DNA of 54,265 bases, from assembly GCF_000967495.1 (NCBI RefSeq), contig NZ_JXXU01000004.1:1-54265 (forward strand). Reading direction: 5' to 3'. Each line of letters begins with the position of its first letter. Position 1 is the first letter of the stretch. Below are positions 44,411 to 51,598 of this stretch, in pieces. Origin of the DNA: Vibrio neptunius. Its GTDB lineage: Bacteria; Pseudomonadota; Gammaproteobacteria; Enterobacterales; Vibrionaceae. Made by a program: the position numbers and the translations under genes. The notes under the pieces were generated by a model. It was not told where the DNA came from. It ran no database searches and worked only from the letters and a program-made list of their open reading frames with translations.

Positions 44411-46217
44411 CTTTATACCACTCTATACTTGTAGATAGTAGTTGGTCGCAATCAATCCGATACGACATAGCACAACCGCTTCTTCCTAGAATGGTGAATG
44501 AATTTTCGCTAGTAATAACAATGGACTTCATGTATTCCGAACCATAGAAGCTTGAATCCAATAACTCCCCTGTACGGGTATCTGCCAGCCATAGTCGATT
44601 GGCATACGTTATCATGACCATATAGCCACCCCACACAACAAAGTCTTCAACAGTGTTGCTAGATGGATCTATGAAGCGGTGAGAATGGTTCCATTGCTCA
44701 TTTTCAAAGTAAATCTTGTCCACTGAATCACTGTAAGTGCAATAAAGCGTGTTGTTATCAACCCACTTCATTCGCTTCGGAAGCCTAGAGAAAGTTTGTT
44801 CTATGATCTTTCCAGACTCTACGTCCATCAGATAGATTTGCCCCATCCTTTCGCCAAAAGCGAGAATGTCGCCTGCGGGATTTAGCGCAAGTGACCATAT
44901 AGGCTCTTCGGACTGCCACAAGGTGCGAATCTTACCTGAAGCGAACGCAGCCAGACGACCATCCTCAAGGCATAAAAAATACGTATTCGAATCATCCGAG
45001 TAACATATGTCTCGAACCGGACTACCAACATCAATTATTTCTTGCCCGTTAGATCCATTGAGTACGAAGTGCCCTTTTGTAGACCCTGCGGCAAATTCAC
45101 TCTCATTGCGTATGCACAATCTCTTAAAGTAGCCACCTTTAAGGTCTACGTTGCAAGTTTTGACGAAATGAAGGTCTCCGTTAGCGTGAGGCTTTTCGAT
45201 GTTAATAATGGCACCCTCTTCGCCGACTGCGAGAAAACGACCATCCGAAAGCTTTTCACAAGACCAGATTGTAGGAGGCATTTCATGAAACTTTCTCAGA
45301 ACTTCGCCTGTTTCGATATTGATTTTTTGCAAGCTACCGTTTCTTACTTGCAGCAATATTACATCCGGCTCACTGCGGTGATAATCGATCCAACGAAGTT
45401 TATATTCGGCCTCGTAGCATACCCCGATATTCTGAAGAGTATCTATGTCGACTTTGTATACGTGTCGGTCAAAGCTGGTGGCAAGGGCGTATGTTTCACC
45501 TTGCTTATAGGTAACATGCTCCAAGTCATCTCTGGTAAAAGAATCCCCTTGAGCAGTCGATAGCTTGAGTGTTTCTGGATCTACTGCTGCCGATACAATC
45601 TTTCTGGCATCACACGCAATTACAAAGAAATTTTCAGAAACTTCCTCGAACCAGTGCATAGACTCAGCAATTCCTTCTGGAATAACGTTGTCGACCACCT
45701 TGTAATTGCTAACAACAGTAATCTCACCATGGTTGCCGCCGACCATTAGATATGAGCCACACTTACTGTATTTAACGGTAATTATGTCGGACTCATGCAG
45801 ACGTAAGCAGTGAGTTTGATTCCCCTCAAAATCCATAAATACGAGAGAGCTATTACCAGCCCTTGTCGCAATTTCATTTTTAGTTGGGGAAATATCCACC
45901 GCTTGAGATACGCTGTGGATTGCAGGGAAATCATCTAGGCCGAGGTCTCTTGTACATATGTACGATAATTTTTCGAGACTGGCGGGGTTTGAGTTGTATT
46001 TGAAAAGAGAAACGTGGCGGTCACCACCAACAAGAGCAACAAGCTTCCTCTTTTCACAAATTGAGATACCCTCGACAGCACCAAAGTGCGCCTGAATAGA
46101 GCAGACCATTTTTAAATCTTGGTCTTCCAGCATTAGCAAGCGTCCATTCTTGCACGCAGCAAAAACAATTCCAATTTGACTGGCATAAGCCGTGGTGTAG
46201 ATGCTATCTGAGTACAT
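44400..46217 (-). CDS. Large WD40 beta-propeller protein
   Basis: 605 residues, beta-propeller repeats throughout (GRLLMLEDQDLKMVCSIQAHFGAVEGISI, GGNHGEITVVSN, TSFDRHVYKVD, GSLQKINIETGEVLRKF, GQIYLMDVESGKIIEQ, LADTRTGELLDSS), probably two propellers. The repeats are more diverged than in the 560-residue protein. No enzymatic motif, no signal peptide. It is the first large gene after the IRANK peptide and hairpin, with an AGGA site upstream. Two propeller proteins in one operon suggest a scaffold that holds the peptide or other enzymes; inferred. Confidence 0.83.
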   Translation of the reverse strand: MYSDSIYTTAYASQIGIVFAACKNGRLLMLEDQDLKMVCSIQAHFGAVEGISICEKRKLVALVGGDRHVSLFKYNSNPASLEKLSYICTRDLGLDDFPAIHSVSQAVDISPTKNEIATRAGNSSLVFMDFEGNQTHCLRLHESDIITVKYSKCGSYLMVGGNHGEITVVSNYKVVDNVIPEGIAESMHWFEEVSENFFVIACDARKIVSAAVDPETLKLSTAQGDSFTRDDLEHVTYKQGETYALATSFDRHVYKVDIDTLQNIGVCYEAEYKLRWIDYHRSEPDVILLQVRNGSLQKINIETGEVLRKFHEMPPTIWSCEKLSDGRFLAVGEEGAIINIEKPHANGDLHFVKTCNVDLKGGYFKRLCIRNESEFAAGSTKGHFVLNGSNGQEIIDVGSPVRDICYSDDSNTYFLCLEDGRLAAFASGKIRTLWQSEEPIWSLALNPAGDILAFGERMGQIYLMDVESGKIIEQTFSRLPKRMKWVDNNTLYCTYSDSVDKIYFENEQWNHSHRFIDPSSNTVEDFVVWGGYMVMITYANRLWLADTRTGELLDSSFYGSEYMKSIVITSENSFTILGRSGCAMSYRIDCDQLLSTSIEWYKDDI

Positions 46218-46250
46218 ACTTCATCCTGAAATATTAAAAAACTGTTTAAA

Positions 46251-46278
46251 TTAGCTAGGGTGAAACCACCCTAGCTAA
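46251..46278 (-). terminator. Terminator-like hairpin between peptide gene and enzyme genes
   Basis: Perfect 12-bp stem (TTAGCTAGGGTG / CACCCTAGCTAA) with a 4-base loop, starting 9 nt after the peptide stop. On the minus strand it is followed by TT, seven mixed bases and then six T, so probably a leaky terminator that raises the peptide-to-enzyme ratio; it may also protect the short mRNA. Confidence 0.75.
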
Positions 46279-46287
46279 AAGGCTTAC

Positions 46288-46380
46288 TTACTTGTTTGCA
46301 CGAATCTTATTTGCACGGATCTTGTTAGCTCGGATAGCGCCTTTTTGCTCACCTTTCTGATTTGGGATGATTACTTTCAT
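46288..46380 (-). CDS. 30-residue peptide with three IRANK repeats, candidate precursor or scaffold peptide
   Basis: ATG at 46380 with AAGGAG six bases upstream, the best ribosome site in the neighbourhood; stop TAA at 46288-46290. The peptide has a 15-residue front part (MKVIIPNQKGEQKGA) and then IRANK three times up to the stop. The three repeats use different synonymous codons (ATC CGA GCT AAC AAG, ATC CGT GCA AAT AAG, ATT CGT GCA AAC AAG), so selection acts on the protein, not on DNA repetition. It is the first gene of the operon with WD40, MFS, FMN reductase, SUMF1, WD40 and GTP cyclohydrolase II genes, separated by a leaky-terminator-like hairpin. This is the layout of a leader-core RiPP precursor. 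Alternatives are a regulatory leader or a carrier peptide. Not a known family to me. Confidence 0.78.
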   Translation of the reverse strand: MKVIIPNQKGEQKGAIRANKIRANKIRANK

Positions 46381-46902
46381 GTTTATCTCCTTGAAATGAA
46401 TTTAATAATCAAGCACGCTTCGTTGCGTGCAAACTTTTTATATCAAACCGATTACATATAAACTAACCTTGCGGTAAGATAATTAAAGTTTGTTCACAAA
46501 ATTAAATATTTATTAACATTTGAGATTTTATTGGTTTGAAAGATAAATATTTGTGGTGATATAAATATCGGTTGCTTTTGGTGTGGGTGGGTTAAGATTT
46601 TGTTTTTTATGCTCTATTGTGAGCCTTATCTTTCTACGAAGTGGGGCCTGCAAGTCCTTATATTGACATTATTAGGGGATGAATTCAGGACACACACCCA
46701 TCATTAGTGGCGAAGGCTCTTTGGCAATAGAATAATATCTGCGCCTAACGCATACCTATGGGTTGGGGAAATGATTAGGGGTTCTGCCCGTGCCTTACTA
46801 ACAGGCGATAAAGTGATCACACCCAACCTGAACATTGTGCCATAAAATCAGTTATGAACTCGCCATATGTCAGGAGTCCCTGTTTAGTAATTTTTTATGC
46901 TT
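46381..46902. promoter_or_regulatory. Upstream region of the peptide operon and repeat remnant
   Basis: About 520 bases without a gene. The first 120 are the operon's leader and promoter zone: an inverted repeat gcacgc / gcgtgc at 46413-46430 and very AT-rich sequence beyond. From about 46600 the composition changes, with a GATGAATTCAGGACACACACC repeat (46678-46698) marking the start of the cassette and repeat region. No regulator gene is adjacent. Confidence 0.5.
46678..46698. repeat. GAATTCAGGACACACACC repeat, copy 1
   Basis: GATGAATTCAGGACACACACC; near-identical strings occur at 51227, 51582 and 53108. The shared part ends abruptly, so these are remnants or ends of a dispersed element. 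Confidence 0.7.
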
Positions 46903-47427
46903 TTACTTTCGAATGAGACCGAGTAGATCAGTACAATACGAATTGTCACCACTTTGACTAATTAGGGTTGTCACTTGACCTCGATGATGAGTTTGGTGAT
47001 TAAAAAAGTGCAGTAACACCGATGCGAAGGGTTCTGAAAACTCCTTACCTGAAGAGTTTTGATAAACCACATTAGAATCAAATTCAGTATCACTAATGGA
47101 ACTTATCCAGTCAGCAATTACAGCATCTAATTTACCACGACTTGCACGCAATTCATCTAGAGTCTCGAAGCAATGCGTACTAATAGAAGTTGGATGAGGA
47201 AACTCATTCAGACTTTCATTCAAGTCATAGGAACTCTGAACATTGGTAAATCGATGTAACCACATCAAGTCGCAAGTAAAAATATGACTCATCGTTTTGA
47301 AAGCTGAGCCCCAAAACGCGCCTTTTTCCTCGTAAATATCAAGGTCGACTCCCTCATTTAAATGCGAGAGTAATGACTCATTCATCCATTGATTGTACTC
47401 AGACATTAGAATAAATTGCTGTTTCAT
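46903..47427 (-). CDS. DinB-family protein
   Basis: 174 residues from the ATG at 47427, preceded by AGGAAC; the longer frame to 47517 is rejected. A four-helix DinB fold with the metal-binding histidines: H48 in MSHIFTCDLMWLHR and the HFFNHQTHHRGQ segment near residue 141. DinB proteins include metal-dependent thiol transferases and the N-terminal domain of EgtB/OvoA. Here it is a stand-alone protein upstream of the SUMF1-containing operon but separated by 520 bases with repeats, so it may simply be a cassette gene. Confidence 0.82.
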   Translation of the reverse strand: MKQQFILMSEYNQWMNESLLSHLNEGVDLDIYEEKGAFWGSAFKTMSHIFTCDLMWLHRFTNVQSSYDLNESLNEFPHPTSISTHCFETLDELRASRGKLDAVIADWISSISDTEFDSNVVYQNSSGKEFSEPFASVLLHFFNHQTHHRGQVTTLISQSGDNSYCTDLLGLIRK

Positions 47428-47663
47428 CTGTGTTGTTCCTAATTCAACATAATGCCATGCTGTTACGCATCTCCTCAGAATTTTAATATAAACAATGAGT
47501 GGACGCGCGACGTTCAAATTCTACAGCCAAACTCTTGAGCATCAATACCCCGACATTCAAAAAAACGGCTTAGTTATCTGGTAATTGCCACTTAAGTATC
47601 ATTGATACTGCAGACCAGAAGCGCTACCAGTTGGCTATCGGTTTGAGGCTACCGTTAGCTTAA

Positions 47664-48350
47664 TTACTGAACTGCGGCAAGCTTCAAGCCTAATGTCGTT
47701 TCATCTACAAAACCTGCCATTATCTCTACATCAGCAACAACCTGTTTGTATACTTTACCGGTTTCTAACGTGTTATATATACTTTTGATGAGGTCTTGTG
47801 CGTTGACTTTATTTTGTAGCTGAAATACTGAACCAATATAGATAAACTTCGCCACCAGAGTCTTATCTAAACATTCATCCTTTCGGTCATAAGGAAACAT
47901 TAAGACTATCTCAATAACCATATCTCTACTGTTTTTCTCAATAGTCACAATGTCTACGTGCAAACACTCATTAGGGTATGTGTACTCGAAAACATTCATT
48001 GGACTATCAATTTCGTCAGCTAGATAAGCTACGTCGCTAGCCGAAGAGAGATTTAATTGTTGGGCTGCACTACCATCTATTTCACGAGCAAGCTGTATTT
48101 CCGCCTCAAACTCACTAGCTTCTTTTCCAGTGAGATTACCAATATAGTCTTGCAGCGAAGATACTGTAACATCTTCCTTCCGAACGATTAGTTCTTTATC
48201 GATCGCATCCGAAACTTCATTGTAAAAGTTATATAAATTAACAATACTGACATCGGTTGTATTTATATTCCAACCATCAGTTTCACTTAAAAAAGCCTCT
48301 CTGGGAAAAAGTAAAAGAAGTAACAACAATTTTATTTTACGCAAAATCAA
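47664..48350 (-). CDS. Exported hypothetical protein
   Basis: 228 residues. A clear signal peptide (MILRKIKLLLLLLLFPREAFL) is followed by an acidic, helix-rich chain with two cysteines (NECLHVD, DECLDK). No known motif. It appears to be cargo of an integron-type cassette: attC-like sequence lies on its 5' side (48370-48456), and the 150 bases after its stop hold degenerate inverted repeats that may be its own worn attC. Confidence 0.6.
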   Translation of the reverse strand: MILRKIKLLLLLLLFPREAFLSETDGWNINTTDVSIVNLYNFYNEVSDAIDKELIVRKEDVTVSSLQDYIGNLTGKEASEFEAEIQLAREIDGSAAQQLNLSSASDVAYLADEIDSPMNVFEYTYPNECLHVDIVTIEKNSRDMVIEIVLMFPYDRKDECLDKTLVAKFIYIGSVFQLQNKVNAQDLIKSIYNTLETGKVYKQVVADVEIMAGFVDETTLGLKLAAVQ

Positions 48351-48369
48351 ATGCTCCCTATATATCTCT

Positions 48370-48456
48370 AGCGGAACCCCTCATAATCTTCCCAAACCAA
48401 CGATAAAGTGAAAATCCTAAGCGTTGGGATTCCTTCTTGAACGCTTTCATATCAGC
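48370..48456 (-). repeat. Degenerate attC (integron recombination) site
   Basis: Read on the minus strand it runs AAGCGTTCAAGAAGGAATC, CCAACGCTT, TTTTCACTTTATCGTTGG, then a poor right end (GGGTTCCGCTAG instead of GGCGTTAG). The order matches the better site at 50604-50729. It follows the stop of the 48460-48975 gene by a few bases, as cassette sites do. Confidence 0.6.
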
Positions 48457-48459
48457 CAA

Positions 48460-48975
48460 TTACTTCACAGACTTGCGCATTTCATCTAATAACTTAAGGG
48501 ACGCTTGGTAAAGTAACACTTCCATATCCTGATTGTTATATAAAGATCCAAAGCGAAACAGCCCTCTAATGCTAAATAATCTTGAGATAAATTCTCGCCA
48601 TGTAATTGACTGAGATACTTTAAAGGTCTTAATCGTCTTACCTGATTTCAAATGGTATAAGCGGGATACTAGTTTTATTTTAGGTCGCCAAAATATTGGT
48701 ATGCTACCTGGCCCCCATCCTATAGCAAAGGCATCACCACCATGTAGAGTAACAATGACAACGTCCAACCCAATGTCGGACGACTTGGTTTCTTGAATAG
48801 ACGTTATGCTAGTAAGGCAAAAGATATCTTCTAATTTACAGCGCATATGGTCTTGCAGCGAGCTACCACTGAAAGAAAAGAAGCGTTCAATTTTTGATAA
48901 ATTATCTTCAGACACTACAGCCAAAGAGCCCAAATATACATTAGGCTTATCTGATTTGAACCAGTCAAAAAGCAA
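48460..48975 (-). CDS. Hypothetical cassette protein
   Basis: 171 residues, cytoplasmic, no signal peptide. Contains a beta-rich middle (VVIVTLHGGDAFAIGWGPGSIPIFWRP) and a helical, basic C-terminus. I do not recognise it. It is bounded by an attC-like site on each side (48370-48456 after its stop, 48993-49117 before its start), i.e. a complete gene cassette. Confidence 0.62.
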   Translation of the reverse strand: MLFDWFKSDKPNVYLGSLAVVSEDNLSKIERFFSFSGSSLQDHMRCKLEDIFCLTSITSIQETKSSDIGLDVVIVTLHGGDAFAIGWGPGSIPIFWRPKIKLVSRLYHLKSGKTIKTFKVSQSITWREFISRLFSIRGLFRFGSLYNNQDMEVLLYQASLKLLDEMRKSVK

Positions 48976-48992
48976 ACTAAATCTCCTTTTAG

Positions 48993-49117
48993 CTTATAAC
49001 GCTAACTTAAACCGCAGACAACGCACAAACAAAACCGCTGAATTACGCCTTAAACACTAAACTGACTTGAAGTGAAAGCACCAAGCGTTGTGAATCACTC
49101 TTAAATCTTGTTATGAG
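48993..49117 (-). repeat. attC site
   Basis: About 125 bases with attC ends: CATAACAAG at one end and GTTAGCGTTATAAGC at the other (minus strand), with CACAACGC / GTGCGTTGT inner boxes. Imperfect self-complementarity over the whole length. The 49120 repeat begins directly beside it. Confidence 0.7.
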
Positions 49118-49119
49118 TC

Positions 49120-49136
49120 TAATTGGGACAGACACC
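49120..49136. repeat. TAATTGGGACAGACACC repeat, copy 1
   Basis: Exactly repeated at 52152-52168. Here it abuts an attC end, followed by ACCCCAATAAGAGATCCTCA; the string GAGATCCTCAATATGTGTT recurs at 52211. Confidence 0.75.
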
Positions 49137-49169
49137 ATAACAACCCCAATAAGAGATCCTCAATATGTG

Positions 49170-49484
49170 TTAGCCGCTCATTCCCAGCTTGCTCAATAGG
49201 AACTTACGCAAGTCTCTCTCAGAACGCCTAACAAACAGAATAACTACTTTGTCGCCGTCTTGTTTATAGAAAATACGGCACGGACTAACTACAACTTCAC
49301 GATAACTTAGATGTTCTAGTTCAAGCGGAATGCGACCCGATTCAGGGGAAGCCTCTAAGCGCTCGACTTTAGAAAAGATCGCTTGAACCAATTCTTTTGC
49401 AGCTGCGATATTTTCAAGTGCGATGTATTCAGCGATATCATTGAGGTCAGATAGCGCTGGCTCAGTCCAGATTATTTCAGCCAT
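49170..49484 (-). CDS. RelE/ParE-family toxin
   Basis: 104 residues: MAEIIWTEPALSDLNDIAEYIALEN opening helix-strand, SGRIPLELEHLSYREVVVSPCRIFYKQ and VVILFVRRSERDL, the ParE/RelE signature order. It overlaps the antitoxin gene by 13 nt. ParE members poison gyrase, RelE members cut mRNA on ribosomes; the sequence is closer to ParE in layout. Cargo of the cassette region, where such modules stabilise arrays. Confidence 0.88.
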   Translation of the reverse strand: MAEIIWTEPALSDLNDIAEYIALENIAAAKELVQAIFSKVERLEASPESGRIPLELEHLSYREVVVSPCRIFYKQDGDKVVILFVRRSERDLRKFLLSKLGMSG

Positions 49485-49729
49485 TTTGACATTTTGTCCT
49501 TGGCTTCATCGTGACTCACCACTTTACCGTCAGCTAATGCACGTTCACCTCGTGCAATCCCCTCAAGAATCGCCAAACGATTTTGCATAAACTCGTAATC
49601 ATCAACATCAACCAGATATGCCGATGGCTTACCATGTTCGGTAATTAACACTGGTTCTTTAGTTTCGTGGAGATCGGCAAGGATTTTTGTTGCTTGGCGC
49701 TTGAGTGATGTAACGAGTTCTACTTTCAT
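49472..49729 (-). CDS. Phd/YefM-family antitoxin
   Basis: 85 residues. N-terminal Phd fold VTSLKRQATKILADLHETKEPVLITEHGKPSAYLVDVDDYEFM binds DNA; the C-terminal helical part (GERALADGKVVSHDEAKDKMSKWL) binds the toxin encoded directly downstream. Gene order antitoxin then toxin with overlap is usual; autoregulation expected. Confidence 0.9.
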   Translation of the reverse strand: MKVELVTSLKRQATKILADLHETKEPVLITEHGKPSAYLVDVDDYEFMQNRLAILEGIARGERALADGKVVSHDEAKDKMSKWLK

Positions 49730-49796
49730 GAGAGCTGCTCTAAAGGAATACTAAAGTGATACTATTCTATCACTTTGAGTATAGCAATCTCCATGA

Positions 49797-49922
49797 CGGC
49801 TAACATTCTTGATAACAGGCAGCCTCATTTTCTCTCTACCTGCTTTCTAGTCGATAACTTTGTTGTTCGAAAAGCATTGGCTGATCACGCAGCCAATAGG
49901 AATTATTGCCTATTGACAGGCA
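49797..49922. repeat. Two fused dispersed repeats (families A and B)
   Basis: 49801-49840 (ttcttgataacaggcagcc...ctctctacc) matches the left end of the repeats at 52982 and 53627. 49849-49922 (gataactttgttgtt...gcctattgacaggcagaaggc) matches 52273-52350 over about 75 bases. So the sequence is a join of two elements. Confidence 0.65.
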
Positions 49923-49995
49923 GAAGGCTCATTTGTGTCATAAGCGTGATTAGGAGTAGTGTTCCATCAATATCTAGCATTACATGATGTTTCAT
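49903..49995 (-). pseudogene. Truncated HAD-hydrolase gene
   Basis: ATG at 49995 with AAAGGA upstream opens MKHHVMLDIDGTLL, the HAD motif I (DIDGTL), but within 20 codons the frame runs into repeat family B (the gcctattgacaggc string) and stops at 49903 after 30 residues. No cap or later motifs are left. A GTTATAAG attC-like end precedes it. A remnant of a cassette gene cut by a repeat. Confidence 0.65.
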
Positions 49996-50033
49996 TTTAG
50001 TCCTTTTAAACTTATAACATTTTTATTAGTTGG

Positions 50034-50591
50034 CTATTCCCAAGGCTTCACGGTAATGTCAGGCCAACGCTTACGATAGCCATCAACCATTTGGTTGTAG
50101 CTTTCGCGCGTCATGGCAATGGGGTTTGGCTTTACCCGTTTATTGAATGCATCAGTTAGCCCATAAGGCGAGTAAATACGCATTGTACCGTTTGAATTTA
50201 ACCTAAATCCGATCGCAAATGCAGATAACCAAGAATCAATGCCATGCTCTGCTTTTGTATATGCAGATATAGTTTGGCCACACCTATGAGGGTACCATTC
50301 ATGAACACGTGCTTGGTTTACCACATCAATTGGGATTTTATGGTTCACGACACTGTTAATTCGGCTGCTGTAGCTTTCTTCATTAGATGTACTAGCGATA
50401 TCGAAGTAAATAATATCGAAGTCCTTAACATTCTTGAGTGGACTTTCACCTGATAGTGAGTTCCAAATCAATTGTGTGACTGAACCTCCAGCAATATAGT
50501 AATCAGGTAATCCAACCTCAATGCATGCTTGTGCAGTTTCCATTAGCTCAGGAGTATTTCTAATTAACTTTTCTAGTTGACGTTCTAACAT
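50034..50591 (-). CDS. Nucleotidyltransferase family protein (DUF925/COG3575 type)
   Basis: 185 residues from the ATG at 50591, preceded by GGGGG; the extension to 50651 would lie in an attC site and is rejected. Motifs: PDYYIAGGSVTQLIWN, NVKDFDIIYFD (paired acidic residues of nucleotidyltransferases), VNQARVHEWYP, SPYGLTDAFN. Function of this family is not established. Its start is 17 bases from the GGGCGTTAG end of an attC, as in typical cassettes. Confidence 0.82.
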   Translation of the reverse strand: MLERQLEKLIRNTPELMETAQACIEVGLPDYYIAGGSVTQLIWNSLSGESPLKNVKDFDIIYFDIASTSNEESYSSRINSVVNHKIPIDVVNQARVHEWYPHRCGQTISAYTKAEHGIDSWLSAFAIGFRLNSNGTMRIYSPYGLTDAFNKRVKPNPIAMTRESYNQMVDGYRKRWPDITVKPWE

Positions 50592-50603
50592 GTTCCCCCA
50601 GTT

Positions 50604-50729
50604 AACTAACGCCCTGTAGGGGTAAGCAACGCAATACAAAAGCCGCCGCATACCACCTTAATCACTTAAATCAACGCATAGTGAAAATGCCACGCGCACC
50701 AAGTCCTTCTTCAACGCTTTATTAGCTGT
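50604..50729 (-). repeat. attC site (best preserved in the window)
   Basis: On the minus strand: AACAGCTAATAAAGCGTTGA at the left, CGCGTGGCATTTTCACTATG and TGCGTTGATTTAAGTG in the middle, GTATGCGGCGGC and CAGGGCGTTAGTTA at the right. This is the vibrio superintegron attC style, about 126 bases. It lies between the stop of the GFA gene (50730) and the start of the nucleotidyltransferase gene. Confidence 0.82.
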
Positions 50730-51143
50730 TTACCCTTCAGCTTCAAAATGAGCAAACACTTCAGCACCAGTCATATTCTGAGTTTCGTTTTTGAAATCAT
50801 AATATTCGGGCTTCTCATCAACAAATATTTGATGAGTAAACTGAAAATGGTCTTCGCCTTGAAGTAAGCCAACTGGCAGGTGGTACTGATTTGCAGGCTT
50901 AAGGTAATAAAACAGATGTGTTCCACACTTATTGCAAAACCCTCTGTCTGCCCACTCTGAGGATGCGTATCTTGTGATACTTTCTTCACCTGTTATTTGT
51001 ACTGAATCAGCACAATCGATGGCTAGCATTGGACCACCGCCCCAATTGCGACATATGCTACAGTGACATGCCGCCACCTCATTACTAACATATTCAACTT
51101 CTAGTGCGACTGAGCCACATAAACATTTAGCATGACCTTTCAT
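50730..51143 (-). CDS. GFA/CENP-V family protein
   Basis: 137 residues with the zinc cysteines CLCG, CHCSICR and CNKCGTHLF, the signature of glutathione-dependent formaldehyde-activating-like enzymes. The family binds small thiol adducts; most members have no proven substrate. It is a cassette gene: its stop leads directly into attC 50604-50729, and GGCGTTAGCTG lies before its start. Confidence 0.9.
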   Translation of the reverse strand: MKGHAKCLCGSVALEVEYVSNEVAACHCSICRNWGGGPMLAIDCADSVQITGEESITRYASSEWADRGFCNKCGTHLFYYLKPANQYHLPVGLLQGEDHFQFTHQIFVDEKPEYYDFKNETQNMTGAEVFAHFEAEG

Positions 51144-51171
51144 AAATCCTCCAATAACTTATAGGTAGACA

Positions 51172-51256
51172 CTTTTTAACAGCTAACGCCGGGTTCTTAC
51201 GAATCCCTTCATAATTTCTCTATCGATACATTCAGGACACACACCAAAGGGCTTAA
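51172..51256 (-). repeat. Truncated attC joined to the GGACACACACC repeat
   Basis: On the minus strand GAAGGGATTCGTAAGAACCCGGCGTTAGCTG (ends shown only as key boxes GAAGGGATTCG and GGCGTTAG) is a much shortened attC. It is followed at 51227-51245 by ATTCAGGACACACACC and then AAAGGGCTTAATT, which recurs at 53129. Confidence 0.6.
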
Positions 51257-51529
51257 TTACGTAAACGCTGGCTTGCCATATCGAGCAAAACTGCAGAAAT
51301 TGAAATATTCGTCTTCGATTTGTGGCAACCAATCTCTAGTCATTTGGTCAAAGTGAGGGATACAAGTCATTGGATACTTGGCATCGCCATCAATCACCGA
51401 AACCAAAATTTCCCCTAGCTCCCCGGCCAAAATTTCATTGGCAAGTGGATCCTTACATTCGACTAGCGCTCTTTTTAAACAAACCGCAGAATCATAGACC
51501 AAAGATTTTTGCTCAGCGGTGAAATTCAT
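51257..51529 (-). CDS. Small hypothetical cassette protein
   Basis: 90 residues, acidic, helical, cytoplasmic, with LKRALVECKDPLANEILAGELGEILVSVIDGD and a C-terminal FCSFARYGKPAF. I do not recognise it. An AAGGAGAAG site precedes the ATG, and the GCGGCGTTAT end of an attC lies 20 bases further up. Its 3' end touches the GGACACACACC repeat, so the last residues may derive from the junction. Confidence 0.65.
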   Translation of the reverse strand: MNFTAEQKSLVYDSAVCLKRALVECKDPLANEILAGELGEILVSVIDGDAKYPMTCIPHFDQMTRDWLPQIEDEYFNFCSFARYGKPAFT

Positions 51530-51546
51530 AGCTTCTCCTTAATCAC

Positions 51547-51598
51547 ATAACGCCGCGGATGAGCAACGCTAAATTCGACTAAACTCAGGACACACACC
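51547..51598 (-). repeat. attC right half joined to the GGACACACACC repeat
   Basis: AGCGTTGCTCATCCGCGGCG TTAT on the minus strand is the right end of a vibrio attC; the other half is missing and replaced by ACTCAGGACACACACC (51582-51598). Confidence 0.65.

Noticed and set aside
45042..45563. 173-residue plus-strand frame inside the WD40 gene
   Set aside because: Shadow frame; the minus-strand propeller repeats are clear.
46413..46430. Hairpin gcacgc/gcgtgc in the peptide leader as terminator
   Set aside because: No T run follows on the minus strand; it may be a leader structure but cannot be called a terminator.
47580..47663. tRNA-like stretch after the exported protein gene
   Set aside because: Some tRNA-like strings (ggtttgag, agcgctacc) occur, but no cloverleaf with proper arms can be drawn; degenerate attC is more likely.
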